In this document: positions 10,392 through 20,589 of the stretch, piece after piece | Layout: every line of letters begins with the position of its first letter | How positions within the stretch are numbered: the first letter of the stretch is position 1 | Origin: Weissella confusa | Lineage (GTDB): Bacteria; Bacillota; Bacilli; Lactobacillales; Lactobacillaceae | Reading direction: 5' to 3' | Assembly (NCBI GenBank): GCA_041871065.1 | Contig: CP168942.1 | Span: 1,056,501 to 1,120,500, forward strand | DNA: 64,000 nucleotides | Notes under the pieces: generated by a model | Seen by the model: the letters and a program-made list of their open reading frames with translations, nothing else | What the model was told of the DNA's origin: nothing | The model's database searches: none | Program-made: the position numbers and the translations under genes

Positions 10392-10418
10392 AGTCCACTG
10401 TTCTCAGTGGGCTTTTGT
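10392..10418 (+). terminator. Hairpin with T-run between HD gene and uvrB
   Basis: AGTCCACTG, loop TTCT, CAGTGGGCT, then TTTTGTGTTTG. A TATAAT box at 10374-10379 lies just before it, so it could either end the HD gene or attenuate a short transcript. Confidence 0.6.
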
Positions 10419-10466
10419 GTTTGTTGAGAGAAAAAATATAAAAAAGCAGAAAGTGAGTAGGCGAAT

Positions 10467-12482
10467 ATGATTAATCGTGATGACAGCCATACCTATGAGG
10501 TTGTTTCAAAGTATGAGCCAACCGGTGACCAACCAACCGCTATTGATAAGTTGGTAACTGGCTTGAAGAATGGCGTCAAAGAGCAGATTCTGTTGGGAGC
10601 AACGGGAACTGGAAAGACATTCACCATTTCAAATGTGATTGCACAAGCGAATAAGCCGGTTTTGGTTTTGTCACACAACAAGACTTTGGCAGGCCAATTG
10701 TATGGTGAGTTTAAAGAGTTCTTCCCAAATAACGCGGTTGAATATTTCGTGTCTTACTATGATTACTACCAACCTGAAGCGTATGTGCCATCTTCTGACA
10801 CGTATATTGAAAAGGATTCATCAATTAACGATGAAATCGATAAGCTCCGTAATTCAGCGACGGCATCATTGCTAGCCCGTAACGATACCATCGTGGTCGC
10901 TTCGGTGTCATCTATCTTTGGTTTGGGTAGTCCTGAACAATATAACGACCACGTCATTAATGTCCGTGTTGGTGACGTTATTGAGCGTAATGATTTGATG
11001 CGTCGTTTGGTTGATATTCAATTCCAACGCAATGACATTGACTTCCAACGTGGGCGTTTCCGTGCACGTGGGGATGTTTTGGAAATCTTCCCAGCATCAT
11101 CTGACGCCAAGGCGATTCGTATTGAATTCTTTGGAGATGAAGTTGACCGCATTCGCGAAGTTGATTCATTGACTGGCGAAGTGACTTCTGATTTGGATTT
11201 GGCAACAATCTTCCCAGCAACTCACTTTATGACTAATGATGAGATTCGTGAGCGTGCGTTGAAGACGATTCAAGCTGAGTTGGACGCCCAACTGAAGGTG
11301 TTCGAAGAAGAAGGTAAGTTGTTGGAGGCTCAACGCTTGAAGCAACGTACTGAATACGATATCGAAATGATTCGTGAAATGGGCTTCACCAGTGGTATTG
11401 AAAACTATTCACGCCACATGGATGGTCGTGCACCGGGTGAGCCGCCATTTACACTACTCGACTTTTTCCCAGATGATTTCTTGATTGTTGTCGATGAGTC
11501 TCACGTAACGATGCCGCAAGTGCGTGGTATGTACAAGGGTGACCGCGCACGTAAGGAAACTTTGATTGATTATGGTTTCCGTTTGCCATCAGCTTTGGAT
11601 AATCGTCCACTCCGTTTGGATGAGTTTGAAGAACACGTTAACCAAATTATTTATATGTCAGCCACGCCGGGTGATTACGAAGAAGAGCGCGTTTCAAACA
11701 AAGACGTTGCACAACAAATCATTCGTCCAACTGGCTTGTTAGATCCTGAAATTGAAGTGCGCCCAGTTATGGGTCAAATCGATGATTTGTTGGGTGAAAT
11801 TAATGAGCGTGTGGCCAAGGATGAGCGTGTCTTTGTGACGACATTGACGAAGAAGATGGCCGAAGATTTGACGGACTATCTTGAAGATGTCGGGGTCAAG
11901 GTCAAGTATCTGCACTCGGACATTAAGACACTAGAACGAACTGAAATCATCCGTGATTTGCGTTTGGGTAAGTTCGACGTGCTGGTGGGAATCAACTTGT
12001 TGCGTGAAGGAATTGACGTGCCTGAAGTTTCGTTGGTGGCTATTTTGGATGCCGACAAGGAAGGCTTCTTGCGTAATACACGTTCATTGATTCAAACAAT
12101 CGGACGTGCTGCACGTAATGAGAATGGACACGTGATTATGTATGCGGATGATGTGACGGCCTCAATGAAGGCTGCCATGGATGAAACAGCGCGTCGTCGT
12201 GCCATTCAAATGTCATACAATGAAGAACACGGTATTACACCGCACACCATCAAGAAGGAAATCCGTGGCTTGATTGCGGTGACGCACGAATCTGAGGATA
12301 ACAGCAACAAGTCGGCAAGCTTTACAGAAGTGGCCTTCAAGGATATGGCGCGTCCAGATCAAGAAGCTATGATTGCCAATTTGGAAGATCAAATGCGTGC
12401 TGCGGCCAAGCGTTTGGACTTCGAAGAAGCTGCTAGCCTCCGTGATGCGGTGATGGAATTGAAGTTACAACTCGGTGTTTAA
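10467..12482 (+). CDS. uvrB: Excinuclease ABC subunit B
   Basis: DNA-damage-verifying helicase-like subunit of UvrABC nucleotide excision repair. Walker [11 protein letters not shown], the beta-hairpin region [20 protein letters not shown] that clamps DNA (20 residues), DESHVTMPQ, the SATPGDYE motif, [15 protein letters not shown], and a C-terminal UVR coiled coil ([16 protein letters not shown]) that binds UvrC. 671 residues, standard. uvrA is not adjacent, unlike in many Firmicutes. Confidence 0.97.
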   Translation: MINRDDSHTYEVVSKYEPTGDQPTAIDKLVTGLKNGVKEQILLGATGTGKTFTISNVIAQANKPVLVLSHNKTLAGQLYGEFKEFFPNNAVEYFVSYYDYYQPEAYVPSSDTYIEKDSSINDEIDKLRNSATASLLARNDTIVVASVSSIFGLGSPEQYNDHVINVRVGDVIERNDLMRRLVDIQFQRNDIDFQRGRFRARGDVLEIFPASSDAKAIRIEFFGDEVDRIREVDSLTGEVTSDLDLATIFPATHFMTNDEIRERALKTIQAELDAQLKVFEEEGKLLEAQRLKQRTEYDIEMIREMGFTSGIENYSRHMDGRAPGEPPFTLLDFFPDDFLIVVDESHVTMPQVRGMYKGDRARKETLIDYGFRLPSALDNRPLRLDEFEEHVNQIIYMSATPGDYEEERVSNKDVAQQIIRPTGLLDPEIEVRPVMGQIDDLLGEINERVAKDERVFVTTLTKKMAEDLTDYLEDVGVKVKYLHSDIKTLERTEIIRDLRLGKFDVLVGINLLREGIDVPEVSLVAILDADKEGFLRNTRSLIQTIGRAARNENGHVIMYADDVTASMKAAMDETARRRAIQMSYNEEHGITPHTIKKEIRGLIAVTHESEDNSNKSASFTEVAFKDMARPDQEAMIANLEDQMRAAAKRLDFEEAASLRDAVMELKLQLGV

Positions 12483-12514
12483 TTTCCCATCAGACGGGAG
12501 CATAAAATCGTTTG

Positions 12515-12523
12515 TGTTATAAT
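12515..12523 (+). promoter_or_regulatory. Extended -10 promoter of accBCDA
   Basis: TGTTATAAT about 34 bases before the accB ATG; no clear -35, consistent with an extended -10 promoter. Confidence 0.5.
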
Positions 12524-12557
12524 AGATATATTAGTCTATGAAAATTAGGGGTATATC

Positions 12558-12989
12558 ATGAGTTTGAATTTAAGTGATATTCAAGCATTGATGCATGATT
12601 TTGAGCAGAGCTCATTACGTGAATTCAAGCTAGATACTGACGAAACACATCTTTATCTTAGCAAGAATGATCAAGCACCAACTATGATGACACAACAACC
12701 AGCTGCTAACACGGCAACTGCACCTGAAGAATCAGTTGTTGTGGATACAACGGTGACCATTAAAGCACCACTTGTCGGTACCGTTTATTTGGCCCCAAAG
12801 CCAGAAGCTGCAAACTTTAAATCAGTCGGTGATACAGTAGCTGTCGGCGAGACAGTGGCAATTGTTGAAGCAATGAAGCTGATGACGGAAGTGAAAAGTG
12901 ACGTTGCTGGTGTTATTACGGCTGTTAATGTCGATAATGAAGCGGTTGTTGGATACGACGATATCCTGTATACGGTTCAACCGGCATAG
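12558..12989 (+). CDS. accB: Biotin carboxyl carrier protein of acetyl-CoA carboxylase
   Basis: Carries biotin between the carboxylase and transferase subunits. 143 residues: a short N-terminal helix (DIQALMHDFEQSSLREFKL), a flexible Gln/Ala/Thr linker, then the biotinyl domain from APLVGTVYLAP with the biotinylated lysine in EAMKLM. First gene of accB-accC-accD-accA. The fab genes that often flank these in lactic bacteria are not in the window. Confidence 0.95.
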   Translation: MSLNLSDIQALMHDFEQSSLREFKLDTDETHLYLSKNDQAPTMMTQQPAANTATAPEESVVVDTTVTIKAPLVGTVYLAPKPEAANFKSVGDTVAVGETVAIVEAMKLMTEVKSDVAGVITAVNVDNEAVVGYDDILYTVQPA

Positions 12990-13042
12990 TTTGAAAGGGG
13001 TTGGGATTTTTTCCAGCCTCTTTTCATTTGATGGAGTTAATT

Positions 13043-14419
13043 ATGTTTAAAAAAGTTTTGGTAGCAAACCGTGGCGAAATCGCCGTCCGTATTATTCGTG
13101 CACTGCATGAGATGGACATCAAGGCCGTTGCCATTTACAGTACGGTTGATAAAGAAGCCTTGCATGTGCAACTAGCTGATGAGGCGATTGCGGTTGGTGG
13201 ACCACGACCTCAAGATTCATATCTAAATATGAAAAATATCGTGAGCGCAGCCCTACTAACAGGGGTTGATGCAGTTCACCCAGGTTACGGTTTTTTGTCT
13301 GAAAATGCGATGTTTGTAAATATGCTGACTGATGTTGGTATTACGTTTATTGGACCACATGCAGAAACAATTGCCTTGATGGGCGATAAGGCGCAAGCAC
13401 GTGAAACGATGCGGGCAGCTGGTGTGCCAGTCATCCCCGGTAGTGTTGGTACATTGACTGATAGTGCCGAGGCAATCGCAGTGAGTGATCAAATTGGCTA
13501 CCCAGTCATGTTGAAGGCTGCAGCCGGTGGCGGTGGCAAGGGCATGCGTTTGCTTAACAACCGCGAAGAGCTGGCGCAACAATTTGAGCGCGCACAGGCT
13601 GAAGCGAAATTGGCTTTCGGTTCAGCGGATATGTATATCGAAAAGGTGATGACAAACGTCCGTCACATCGAAGTGCAAATCATGCGTGATCAACAAGGTC
13701 AAACAGTCTTTTTCCCGGAACGTGATTGTTCAATTCAACGTCACCACCAAAAGATGATTGAAGTCTCACCCGCGGTTGGTGTGACGAGTGATATGCGTTC
13801 AGAACTTGGTGCGTTGGCAGTTAAGGCAGCAAATGCCTTGGCTTATGAGAATACTGGCACGTTTGAATTCTTGGCTGACCGTGACAATAATTTCTACTTC
13901 ATGGAAATGAACACGCGTATTCAAGTGGAACACCCAGTTACGGAAGCGGTGACGGGCTTGGATTTGGTGAAGATGCAAATTGCGGTTGCGGCAGGTGAAC
14001 CATTGCCAGTGCAACAACAAGATATTCAAATCAAGCAACACGCGATTGAAGTTCGTTTGAACGCTGAAGATCCCATGCATGATTTCCGGCCAAGCGCCGG
14101 TCAAGTGGACTTTACGTACTTGCCATTTGGTGGACCTGGCATCCGTTTTGATTCAGCGATGTACGCTGGTGATACGGTGCAACCTTACTACGACTCAATG
14201 CTGGGTAAGGTGATTGTCTCAGCTGACAACCGTGATGATGTCTTTAAGAAGCTGTCTCGCACGCTAGATGAAGTCGTTGTCCGTGGTGTTTCAACTAACC
14301 TTGCAGTGCAACAAGCCTTGGTGAAGGATGAACGTGTTCACCAAGGTCTAGTGCCAATTGATTTTGTGGAAACGGACTTTTTGCCAGCATGGGCAAAGGA
14401 AGAGGTGCAAGCACCATGA
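13043..14419 (+). CDS. accC: Acetyl-CoA carboxylase, biotin carboxylase subunit
   Basis: ATP-dependent carboxylation of the BCCP biotin with bicarbonate. 458 residues starting MFKKVLVANRGEIAVRIIRA; ATP-grasp glycine loop AAGGGGKGMRL, RHIEVQIM, the catalytic/metal-binding EMNTRIQVEHPVTE. The ATG at 13043 follows ATGGAG and gives the canonical family N-terminus, so the reading frame upstream of it is not used. The stop overlaps the accD start (ATGA). Confidence 0.96.
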   Translation: MFKKVLVANRGEIAVRIIRALHEMDIKAVAIYSTVDKEALHVQLADEAIAVGGPRPQDSYLNMKNIVSAALLTGVDAVHPGYGFLSENAMFVNMLTDVGITFIGPHAETIALMGDKAQARETMRAAGVPVIPGSVGTLTDSAEAIAVSDQIGYPVMLKAAAGGGGKGMRLLNNREELAQQFERAQAEAKLAFGSADMYIEKVMTNVRHIEVQIMRDQQGQTVFFPERDCSIQRHHQKMIEVSPAVGVTSDMRSELGALAVKAANALAYENTGTFEFLADRDNNFYFMEMNTRIQVEHPVTEAVTGLDLVKMQIAVAAGEPLPVQQQDIQIKQHAIEVRLNAEDPMHDFRPSAGQVDFTYLPFGGPGIRFDSAMYAGDTVQPYYDSMLGKVIVSADNRDDVFKKLSRTLDEVVVRGVSTNLAVQQALVKDERVHQGLVPIDFVETDFLPAWAKEEVQAP

Positions 14420-15261
14420 CGCAATTATTTGATAATCAAGCTGATAAGTTTAAACATGCCTCAAATCCAGATGCATTTGATAAGGTACCTGCTGGTAGTT
14501 GGGTAACGTGTGCGTACTGTGGCGCCCAACAATACCAAGAAGAACTGGGTGAATACCTTGTTTGTGGTGTTTGTGGTTACGGATTCCGTTTGGGTGCCCA
14601 ACAACGCGTTGATTTGATGACGGATAAGTTCGAGGAATGGTACGCGGACGTTGAAACGACGACACCGGACTTTCCTGGTTATCCCGAAAAGCTTGCTAAG
14701 GCGCAAGCAATGACGGATATGAAAGAAGCGGTTATGACTGGTGAAGCGGTCATTGATGGTCGTCGTACTGCGGTTGCGGTGATGGATTCACGCTTCATGA
14801 TGGGGTCGTTGGGGGCGAAAACGGGCGAGAAGTTGGCTCGCTTATTTGACGATTCCACAGCTAAGCACCTGCCAGTTGTCCTATTTTCGGCTTCTGGAGG
14901 CGCTCGCATGCAAGAAGGTATTATGAGTCTCATGCAGCTCGCAAAGGTCTCAGGGGCCGTTGCACGCCATCGTGAAGCCGGTTTGCTGTATGTCGTCGTC
15001 TTAACTGATCCAACGATGGGTGGTGTCACAGCCTCATTTGCCATGGAAGGCGACATTATTTTGTCTGAGCCACACGCATTGGTTGGTTTTGCTGGACGTC
15101 GTGTCATTGAACAAACGATTCACGAGACGTTACCGAAGGACTTCCAACGTGCCGAGCATATGCAAGCAAGTGGGTTTATTGATGCCATTGTGCAACGACC
15201 TGAGTTGCAAACGTACATTGGTAAGTTGTTGCGTGTACACCAAGCACCATTGGAGGCCTAA
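14416..15261 (+). CDS. accD: Acetyl-CoA carboxylase carboxyltransferase subunit beta
   Basis: Beta half of carboxyltransferase, moving CO2 from carboxybiotin to acetyl-CoA to give malonyl-CoA. The four-cysteine zinc ribbon is intact (CAYCG...CGVCG, about residues 35-57), followed by the crotonase-like fold with SASGGARMQEGI and VLTDPTMGGVTASFAM. 281 residues from the ATG at 14416, which overlaps the accC stop by four bases, indicating translational coupling; GAGGTG lies 8 bases upstream. Confidence 0.95.
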   Translation: MTQLFDNQADKFKHASNPDAFDKVPAGSWVTCAYCGAQQYQEELGEYLVCGVCGYGFRLGAQQRVDLMTDKFEEWYADVETTTPDFPGYPEKLAKAQAMTDMKEAVMTGEAVIDGRRTAVAVMDSRFMMGSLGAKTGEKLARLFDDSTAKHLPVVLFSASGGARMQEGIMSLMQLAKVSGAVARHREAGLLYVVVLTDPTMGGVTASFAMEGDIILSEPHALVGFAGRRVIEQTIHETLPKDFQRAEHMQASGFIDAIVQRPELQTYIGKLLRVHQAPLEA

Positions 15262-15263
15262 TC

Positions 15264-16034
15264 ATGAGTGAATTAGCACCGATTGAAGTTGCACGGGCTG
15301 CCCGTGAAGACCGTTTCTTGGCGCGCGATTTGATTGCCAATATCGTGACTGATTTTCAAGAGTTTCATGGTGATCGTGCGCAAGGTGATGATCCGGCTGT
15401 GATTGGCGGTGTGGGGATGCTTGGCGAGCAACCCGTTACGATGATTGCAATTAATCGTGGTGATGAGATGGCCGAAAAGCTTCAGACCCGCAATGGTTCG
15501 CCGGAAGCGAGTGGCTACCGCAAAGCCGTGCGTCTGATGCAACAAGCTAATAAATTCAATCGACCAATTGTGACGTTGATTAATACACCGGGAGCCTTTC
15601 CTGGTAAAACAGCGGAAGAAGGTGGCGTTGGCCAAGCGATTGCGGAAAGTATTGTGCAAAGTATGTCATTCACGGTACCGATGATTGCCATTATCTATGG
15701 TGAAGGTGGCTCTGGCGGTGCTTTGGCGCTTGCGACTGCTAATCAGGTTTGGATGTTTGAGCATTCGATTTATGCGATGCTGTCACCTGAAGGTTTCGCC
15801 TCGATCATGTTTAAAGATGCCAAGCGTGCACCTGAAGCAGCTGAGTTACTAGGGTTGACGCCACAAGAACTTTTGGCGAAAAAGATTGTGGAACGCGTCA
15901 TCCTTGAGGGTGATGATCGCGGCCTGTTTTATGAAAATCTGCGTCGTGATTTGTTGCGGACGATTGATGAACTGTTCCAATTGGGACCAGACGAAATTAA
16001 AACGCAACGACAAATGCGATTTGATAAGTTTTAA
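15264..16034 (+). CDS. accA: Acetyl-CoA carboxylase carboxyltransferase subunit alpha
   Basis: Alpha half of carboxyltransferase. 256 residues with RKAVRLMQQANKFNRPIVTL, TPGAFPGKTAEEGG, the oxyanion-hole loop GEGGSGGALALA and MLSPEGFASI. Shorter N-terminus than the E. coli protein, as usual in lactic bacteria. Two bases after accD; GGAGG ribosome site lies inside accD. A terminator follows. Confidence 0.95.
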   Translation: MSELAPIEVARAAREDRFLARDLIANIVTDFQEFHGDRAQGDDPAVIGGVGMLGEQPVTMIAINRGDEMAEKLQTRNGSPEASGYRKAVRLMQQANKFNRPIVTLINTPGAFPGKTAEEGGVGQAIAESIVQSMSFTVPMIAIIYGEGGSGGALALATANQVWMFEHSIYAMLSPEGFASIMFKDAKRAPEAAELLGLTPQELLAKKIVERVILEGDDRGLFYENLRRDLLRTIDELFQLGPDEIKTQRQMRFDKF

Positions 16035-16049
16035 TAAATGAGTGATTTG

Positions 16050-16089
16050 GGATAAGAACACACAATTGTTGTGTCCTTATCCTTTTTTT
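16050..16089 (+). terminator. Terminator of accBCDA
   Basis: GGATAAG-ACACA pairs with TGTGT-CTTATCC around CAATTG, then seven T. Confidence 0.9.
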
Positions 16090-16177
16090 ACTAAGTAACT
16101 ATCACAAAGAATAGCGAAATCAAACAACAATTCAGCATAGTATTACCAACAGTTGTTTCTACAATGAACCTGTATAA

Positions 16178-16933
<756 letters not shown>

Positions 16934-16935
16934 AC

Positions 16936-16981
16936 AAATGCACCCCCAATGGCTGGTTACACGGCGATTGGGGGTGCATTT
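16936..16981. terminator. Long hairpin after the NagB-like gene
   Basis: A 15-base perfect stem (16936-16950 with 16967-16981) with a 16-base loop; only a weak T-run (TTTCGTT) follows, and the plus-strand AAA at its start would give T's on the other strand. Confidence 0.7.
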
Positions 16982-17103
16982 CGTTAATTCAGATTATGAA
17001 CTGTTATATTAGTCAAATATTTTCGCAACACTTACCACATATACTTACAAAATCTCATGTTTCGGACATGATTTGAATACAGATGACTTTTGGGGAGGTC
17101 GCT

Positions 17104-17466
17104 ATGGGACAAATCGAGTTACCGAATATGCGGTTTTATACGTATAACGGTGTGCACGAGGAAGAAAAGAAATTAGGGCAGCAATTAAGTGTCGATGTCA
17201 GAGTATATTATCCGATTGAGAAGCTAGTCATGACTGACGATTTAACGACAACCATTTCGTATAGCGACATTTATCGAACGGTAGCTACGGTTGTGAATCA
17301 GAATCAATTTAATCTGATTGAGTCAGTTGCCTTGTTGGTGATGAAGACTTTAATGCGTGAATTTTCGCAGGCAACCCGAGTAGATGTCAGTGTGACGAAA
17401 CATGCAATACCGATTCAGGGTGTTTATGATCCGTTTACGATTTCAGTTTCATCGGCAGAGGTATAG
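17104..17466 (+). CDS. folB: Dihydroneopterin aldolase
   Basis: Cleaves dihydroneopterin to 6-hydroxymethyl-dihydropterin in folate synthesis. 120 residues with the family signature FYTYNGVHEEEKKLGQ and the active-site end (TRVDVSVTKHAIPIQG). GGGAGG at 17092-17097 places the start at the ATG of 17104 rather than 17083. First gene of the folate operon; folK begins 3 bases after its stop. Confidence 0.93.
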   Translation: MGQIELPNMRFYTYNGVHEEEKKLGQQLSVDVRVYYPIEKLVMTDDLTTTISYSDIYRTVATVVNQNQFNLIESVALLVMKTLMREFSQATRVDVSVTKHAIPIQGVYDPFTISVSSAEV

Positions 17467-17469
17467 CAT

Positions 17470-17955
17470 ATGGCAACTGTCTACCTAAGTGCTGGTAGCA
17501 ATATTGGTAATCGCAAAGCGCATTTGCAACAAGCAGTTGATTCATTAAAGGCGGAAAAGAAGATTAATCATGTGGTGGTATCCGGTCTATATCAAACGGA
17601 GCCGGTTGGACCGATTGCCCAAGATGATTTTTTAAACATTGCGGTGCGGCTGGAGACTGATTTAGCGCCTACTGCATTGTTAGCTATTCTGCATCAAATT
17701 GAGGTGGTAGGACAGCGTGAACGAATCATTCATTGGGGACCACGAACGATTGATTTAGACATCATTTGGTTTGGAACAGATGTAATAAAGACATCAGAAC
17801 TACAGGTGCCACACGCTGAAATGGCCAATCGACTATTTGTGTTAGAACCACTGCTGGAGATTGTTGCTGAACCACGGCGTCAGGAGGTTCAAGGACTGAT
17901 TCGAGCGACAACTGATATAAAACATGTAGAACGGATAGGGGATTTTTGGGGATGA
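17470..17955 (+). CDS. folK: HPPK, 2-amino-4-hydroxy-6-hydroxymethyldihydropteridine diphosphokinase
   Basis: Transfers pyrophosphate from ATP to hydroxymethyl-dihydropterin. 161 residues with YLSAGSNIGNR, YQTEPVGP, DDFLNIAV, the metal-binding WGPRTIDLDI and VPHAEMANRLFVLEPL. Overlaps folE by four bases (ATGA), so the two are translationally coupled. Confidence 0.94.
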   Translation: MATVYLSAGSNIGNRKAHLQQAVDSLKAEKKINHVVVSGLYQTEPVGPIAQDDFLNIAVRLETDLAPTALLAILHQIEVVGQRERIIHWGPRTIDLDIIWFGTDVIKTSELQVPHAEMANRLFVLEPLLEIVAEPRRQEVQGLIRATTDIKHVERIGDFWG

Positions 17956-18500
17956 ATGAAACGAAAGAAGCGGCGATTCGACAATTTTTGTTGGATATTG
18001 GGGATGATCCACAACGTGCTGGTTTAATAGAAACGCCAGCACGCGTAGTCAAGGCTAACATTGAAATTTTCGCACACACAGAAGAAAAGCACTTTACTGA
18101 TTACAAACTTTTTGATGTCGACACAGATGCAGAAATGGTGGTTCTAACGAATATTCCGTTCTACAGTATGTGTGAACATCACTTGTTACCATTTTTTGGT
18201 ACAGCAACGATTGCCTATCAGCCCAAGCAAGACGTAATGGGGTTGAGTAAATTGCCACGATTGGTTGATTGGGCGGCTCGACGCCCAAGTATGCAAGAAG
18301 GCCTAACAACTTTGATTGCTGATGAACTCGAACGCATTTTGGATGCCGAGGGGATTGGCGTTCATCTTTCAGCACGGCACATGTGCATGGAAATGCGGGG
18401 CATTAATCGACCTGGCACAACGACAACTGGTTATGTAATACGTGGTTCGTTAAAGACCGACCATGGTTTGCGTCGTGAATTTATGGATCAGGTGAATTGA
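17952..18500 (+). CDS. folE: GTP cyclohydrolase I
   Basis: Zinc enzyme converting GTP to dihydroneopterin triphosphate, the first step of folate synthesis. 182 residues; AGLIETPARV, zinc ligands in YSMCEHHLLPF (Cys, His) and HMCMEMRGI (Cys), and QEGLTTLIADEL. The ATG at 17952 overlaps the folK stop; the TTG at 17946 is an unlikely alternative. folC follows one base after the stop. Confidence 0.94.
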   Translation: MNETKEAAIRQFLLDIGDDPQRAGLIETPARVVKANIEIFAHTEEKHFTDYKLFDVDTDAEMVVLTNIPFYSMCEHHLLPFFGTATIAYQPKQDVMGLSKLPRLVDWAARRPSMQEGLTTLIADELERILDAEGIGVHLSARHMCMEMRGINRPGTTTTGYVIRGSLKTDHGLRREFMDQVN

Positions 18501-18501
18501 T

Positions 18502-19725
18502 ATGATGACATATGAAGAAGTTCTAGCTGAGATGGACCATACTTGGCGGGTCAACGATGACAATCGCATCGCGTTTTTGCGTCAGGTGAATGACTGGCTT
18601 GGGAATCCAGATTGTGACCTACGTATCGTACATGTGACCGGGACAAATGGTAAAGGCACGGTTATCGAGATGACGTCATCAGTTTTGGCAGAAGCAGGAT
18701 ATGCGGTTGGGACATTTACAACACCCGCTATTTTTGATGATTGTGAACAAATACAACTTAATCATAAGCAAATACCAAAGCCGAACTTTGTTGCCTTGTA
18801 TCAAATAATACGGGATGTTTTGCTCACACATGGCTATTCAGCACAAAGTCTGTCTGCGTTTGAGTATTGGACATTAATCGCGTTACTTGCTTTCAAACTG
18901 AATAACGTTGATGTCGCTATTATTGAAGCTGGCATGGGTGGAAAAAATGATGCCACTCATCTGAATAAACAACCAGGGGTCGTGGTATTTACCGAAATTA
19001 GTTTGGACCATATGCAATGGTTGGGGGATACGATTACTGAAATCGCAAGAAATAAAGCAGCCCTTATTATGCCGGGGAGTTATGTCGTTAGCGCGACACA
19101 AGACCCAGCTGTTAGTCGTATCTTGAAAGGACGACCGGCATTGATGAAGGCCAATTGGTACACTGGCCTTTGCCAACTGCAACCGGATGACGATAGAGCA
19201 AATATAAGCGATGGGGGAAAGCTTGTTCATGACGAAAATATTTGTCTTATGTTTCAAATTTTGAACATATTAACAGGCGACAAAATTTCGACAAAGACCA
19301 AAAGTTTAGGATTAACTAAAGCAAAGCTATTCGGACGCCAGAATGTTTTTAAGAATGAGCGCCTGCTTGTTGACGGCGCACATAATCGGGGAAGTGCGCA
19401 AAAATTGGCCGATAACATTGCTAAATGGCAACTATCTGGGAAGGTTATACTAATTTTGGGGATGCTCGAAGATAAAGAAACAGACGTTATTCAAGAAACG
19501 TTAGCACCGCATGCACGTCATATTATCGGGGTTACACCTGATAACCCGCGTGCGTTACCAGCTGACCAGATTTCATCACATACAGAACCGTTAGATAAGG
19601 CGTTAGAAGTTGCTGAAGGCATGCGAAAGCCAGGTGAATGGATTGTTGTTGCGGGATCGTTCTATACGATTAAGGGGGTTATCGGGAATGAGTATATGGC
19701 ACGTGAATGGGACACCGCTTGGTGA
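18502..19725 (+). CDS. folC: Bifunctional folylpolyglutamate/dihydrofolate synthase
   Basis: ATP-dependent addition of glutamate to dihydropteroate and folates. 407 residues, Mur-ligase type: P-loop VTGTNGKGTVIEM, FTTPAIFDDCEQIQ (family SPHL region, diverged), EAGMGGKNDATH (in place of the usual EVGLGGRLDATN), DHMQWLGDTI and the C-terminal DGAHNRGSAQKL. AGGTGA precedes ATG ATG (18502 or 18505). The end overlaps folP by 38 bases. Several motif positions are relaxed relative to classic FolC, so it may be a paralogue specialised within the operon. Confidence 0.88.
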   Translation: MMTYEEVLAEMDHTWRVNDDNRIAFLRQVNDWLGNPDCDLRIVHVTGTNGKGTVIEMTSSVLAEAGYAVGTFTTPAIFDDCEQIQLNHKQIPKPNFVALYQIIRDVLLTHGYSAQSLSAFEYWTLIALLAFKLNNVDVAIIEAGMGGKNDATHLNKQPGVVVFTEISLDHMQWLGDTITEIARNKAALIMPGSYVVSATQDPAVSRILKGRPALMKANWYTGLCQLQPDDDRANISDGGKLVHDENICLMFQILNILTGDKISTKTKSLGLTKAKLFGRQNVFKNERLLVDGAHNRGSAQKLADNIAKWQLSGKVILILGMLEDKETDVIQETLAPHARHIIGVTPDNPRALPADQISSHTEPLDKALEVAEGMRKPGEWIVVAGSFYTIKGVIGNEYMAREWDTAW

Positions 19726-20518
19726 TCGACAAGGTTTGATTATCGGCATTTTAAATACTGGTCCTGAATCGTTTTTTGATGGTGACACAATTGAAAACGA
19801 AACTAATCTCGTTCGACGAGCATTGACGCTTTACGACGACGGGGCCGATATTGTCGAAGTTGGCGGTCAAACCACGCGACCAGGCTACAAGGAAAATGGG
19901 TTGGAACTAACGGTTGAATCGGAGGTTGAACGAACGATTCCAATCATCGAAGCAATTAAATTAGCGCGTCCCGATGCACTGGTGGCAATTGATACCTACA
20001 AATATGAGGTCATGGTAGCGGCAATTAAAGCCGGCGTAGATATTATTAACGACGTGAATGGTTTTGCAGATGACCCACGTAAGTTACCGTTAATTGCCAC
20101 CAGTGAGGTTGGCATACTTACTATGTGGAATCCGCGGGGAAAAGAGATAAACGACGTAAAAAATAGTCTTTTTGACTGGGCTGTTGAGAATCTGTCTGTG
20201 TTGGAAGTGGCAGGTGTAAATAGAAATCGGATTTTGATTGACCCGGGTATTGGTTATGCCAAGGACAGTCGCGTACAACATGATTTGGCGATTATGCGAC
20301 ACGTCGACGTGCTACAAGAGCTAAATCGGCCAGTACTGGTCGCAGTGTCCAACAAAGGCTGGGCAGGTCAGTTGCTAGGATTGGCAAAGCGTGAGCGAAC
20401 AGCCATTTCGTTGGTGGCTGCCCAATCAATGATGCAAAGTGGCGCGCGGGTTCTTCGAGTTCATGACGTGAAAGAAACGCGGAATATGTTGCGTTTGTTA
20501 GCAGAAATCGAAAGTTAA
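19688..20518 (+). CDS. folP: Dihydropteroate synthase
   Basis: Condenses p-aminobenzoate with hydroxymethyl-dihydropterin diphosphate (sulfonamide target). 276 residues from ATG 19688 (ribosome site AAGGGGG), inside the 3' end of folC. TIM-barrel motifs GILNTGPESFFDGD (family NxTPDSFSDGG), VEVGGQTTRPG (family GGESTRPG), IDTYKYEVM and DPGIGYAKD are recognisable but relaxed, especially the first loop. Last gene of folB-K-E-C-P. No PABA genes are nearby. Confidence 0.9.
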   Translation: MSIWHVNGTPLGDRQGLIIGILNTGPESFFDGDTIENETNLVRRALTLYDDGADIVEVGGQTTRPGYKENGLELTVESEVERTIPIIEAIKLARPDALVAIDTYKYEVMVAAIKAGVDIINDVNGFADDPRKLPLIATSEVGILTMWNPRGKEINDVKNSLFDWAVENLSVLEVAGVNRNRILIDPGIGYAKDSRVQHDLAIMRHVDVLQELNRPVLVAVSNKGWAGQLLGLAKRERTAISLVAAQSMMQSGARVLRVHDVKETRNMLRLLAEIES

Positions 20519-20589
20519 GTGATAGTCATTGTGTTTACCAATTGAAGCTCGTATACTGACGGAAACTTGGTTTTATGGGGGTATTCGGG

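Noticed and set aside
14679..15107. 142-codon frame opposite accD
   Set aside because: accD is unambiguous on the other strand.
16982..17103. Tetrahydrofolate riboswitch before the folate operon
   Set aside because: No THF riboswitch core recognised; region is AT-rich with only short palindromes such as CATGTTTCGGACATG.
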